The notes under the pieces are model-generated. The model searched no databases. It was not told the DNA's origin and saw only the letters and a program-made list of their open reading frames with translations. The translations under genes and the position numbers were made by a program. Below are positions 62,666 through 64,000 of a stretch of 64,000 bases of DNA, piece by piece. This DNA comes from Scatophagus argus (lineage: Eukaryota; Chordata; Actinopteri; Scatophagidae): positions 13,906,001 to 13,970,000 of the forward strand of contig NC_058494.1 of assembly GCF_020382885.2 (NCBI RefSeq), given 5' to 3'. Position 1 is the stretch's first letter; each line of letters starts with the position of its first letter.

Positions 62666-64000
62666 GATTCATTTTTTTGGCAGGCAAAAATGAATCTAAG
62701 TCCTGCCTGTCTGGAAGGTAGGAAACATATAGCAGTAATGTAAAATTTACATGTACATGATTTGCTATCATAGCACATGAGCTTGTCATTTGCTAAATCA
62801 CCTGTACAACTGTATGTTTATCTTAATAGTCCCGAGTGTTTGACAGTCCTGCTCTCCTCCCTCTCAGTTACTGAAACGTCTGTTTGATCACCTGTCTTTT
62901 ATTTTGATGAGCTGTCGTCAGCCCTGAGGCTGAGCTCGCCAGCATGGGCAGCACAATTGCCTATAAAACTGATGAAGAAGCAAAACAGACAACCCAGACT
63001 GTTTTTTTTTTCCAACTTTGTTGTGACTTTCCTGTGCTGTAACCACTTAAGGCTTATTCTGGAGAGTTGCAACTCACTTTAAACGTGGACCAGTTAGTTT
63101 AATGGCCCACAGTAAACAAAATATGTCTGAAATATCCTTAAAATCAGAGAAAGTCAGTTATAGACATGAAGAAATACAGACTCAAAGAAACATAGCATTA
63201 TATCTCTATCTTATTTGTATTGGATTGTACTGCAGAATTGTTCAATATGGATGTATGTAATTCTGGGATAAATACATTATATTAAGTGTATAAACAGTAG
63301 TAAAACAATATGACTTTAACACACAAACCACATACGTAGTGTTAAAAAAGAAACACCAGACAAAATCAGGCCTGAGCTGCATTTTAAAGGTGCAGTAGGA
63401 CTGACTTGGAGTGTGATCTTAAAGGTACAGTCCCTGTTTGTTGTAGGCCTATGAAAAATATAACTAACAAGTGTTGTTAGAGGATGTCAGTGATCTGTAG
63501 CTTGCAGTAATTCACTAATGCAAACAGTTTGATTGACCATGCAATGCTTGAAAAATAAAGATGCTCACTGTAATTCTGAAATGTATGGGTAGTCAGTGTA
63601 TAGTTGTTAATGTAGGTGTAATATAACAGACTTTACAAAAAACTTATAGGAAGAGTAACAGCATTCTGGATCACTGAGTCAAGTAATGTGAAGTGCATAA
63701 AAAATCAATTCCATCTTGGCCGCAGATTCTGTAAGCCGGAGTTTATGGTGTTCAGCAGTTGGAAAAGAGAAATACTGAGTCATGAGAGAAAAGCTTGAAA
63801 GCTTGATTCTACATGAACTGCCTGAGGAGAGTGCTGACGATAATAACTTTCCCTTGAGAACACAGCTGTCTGATTTAGACAGTAGAATATACAACAGTAG
63901 TTCACATGCTGCTTATCAGCGGTCAGTCTCTCTGCACAAGCAACCGTTAGAACTTAATGAAATCATTGTGTGACTGCTTGTGAGACAGGCACACACAAAG

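Noticed and set aside
63782-63973. 63-codon frame near the right edge
   Set aside because: Composition is mildly protein-like, but no domain or acceptor/donor pair was found, and it stops inside the window.

Overview
This window is nuclear DNA from a ray-finned fish, most likely a percomorph teleost. The evidence is vertebrate developmental genes with GT-AG introns, long AT-rich intergenic stretches, many (GT)n/(CA)n microsatellites, and decayed fish-type repeats: hAT-like MITEs, a tRNA-headed SINE, L2-type LINE fragments and LINE 3' tails ending in (CTTAT)n or (TTCTGA)n. No bacterial, organellar or CRISPR-like structure was seen.

Six protein genes can be supported. (1) At the left edge, on +, is a repeat-rich protein with a C-terminal glycine-zipper hydrophobic segment, probably a terminal exon and not recognised. 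(2) lyl1 (5351-8716, -) is a TAL/SCL-class bHLH factor in three coding exons, 467 aa. (3) neu3 (28793-30017, +) is a ganglioside sialidase in two coding exons, 378 aa, followed by decayed sialidase-like relics. (4) A single-exon FoxD-class forkhead gene (35734-36651, -) encodes 305 aa. (5) zglp1 (38566-42307, -) is a GATA-type zinc-finger germ-cell regulator in four coding exons, 596 aa. (6) fdx2 (45849-47639, -) is a mitochondrial [2Fe-2S] ferredoxin in five coding exons, 196 aa. The exon joins keep the reading frame at every junction.

Layout: 1-1.2 kb unknown gene; 1.2-5 kb intergenic with one MITE; 5-8.8 kb lyl1; 8.8-28.8 kb a 20-kb gene-free stretch of microsatellites, palindromes and SINE copies; 28.8-30.6 kb neu3; 30.6-35.7 kb relics and repeats; 35.7-36.7 kb foxd; 38.5-47.7 kb the zglp1-fdx2 pair with LINE debris between them; 47.7-64 kb no convincing gene.

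The genes do not form one pathway. zglp1-fdx2 is a conserved neighbour pair (adjacent and on the same strand in human 19p13.2), and lyl1 lies on the same human chromosome arm, so part of the block looks like ancestral linkage. neu3 and the foxd gene are not in that human block. I found no clear new biological system. The best leads are the unrecognised repeat protein, the sialidase relics, a 42-bp near-perfect palindrome, the second Cys4 motif of zglp1, and a set of CTCF-like motifs spread between the genes.
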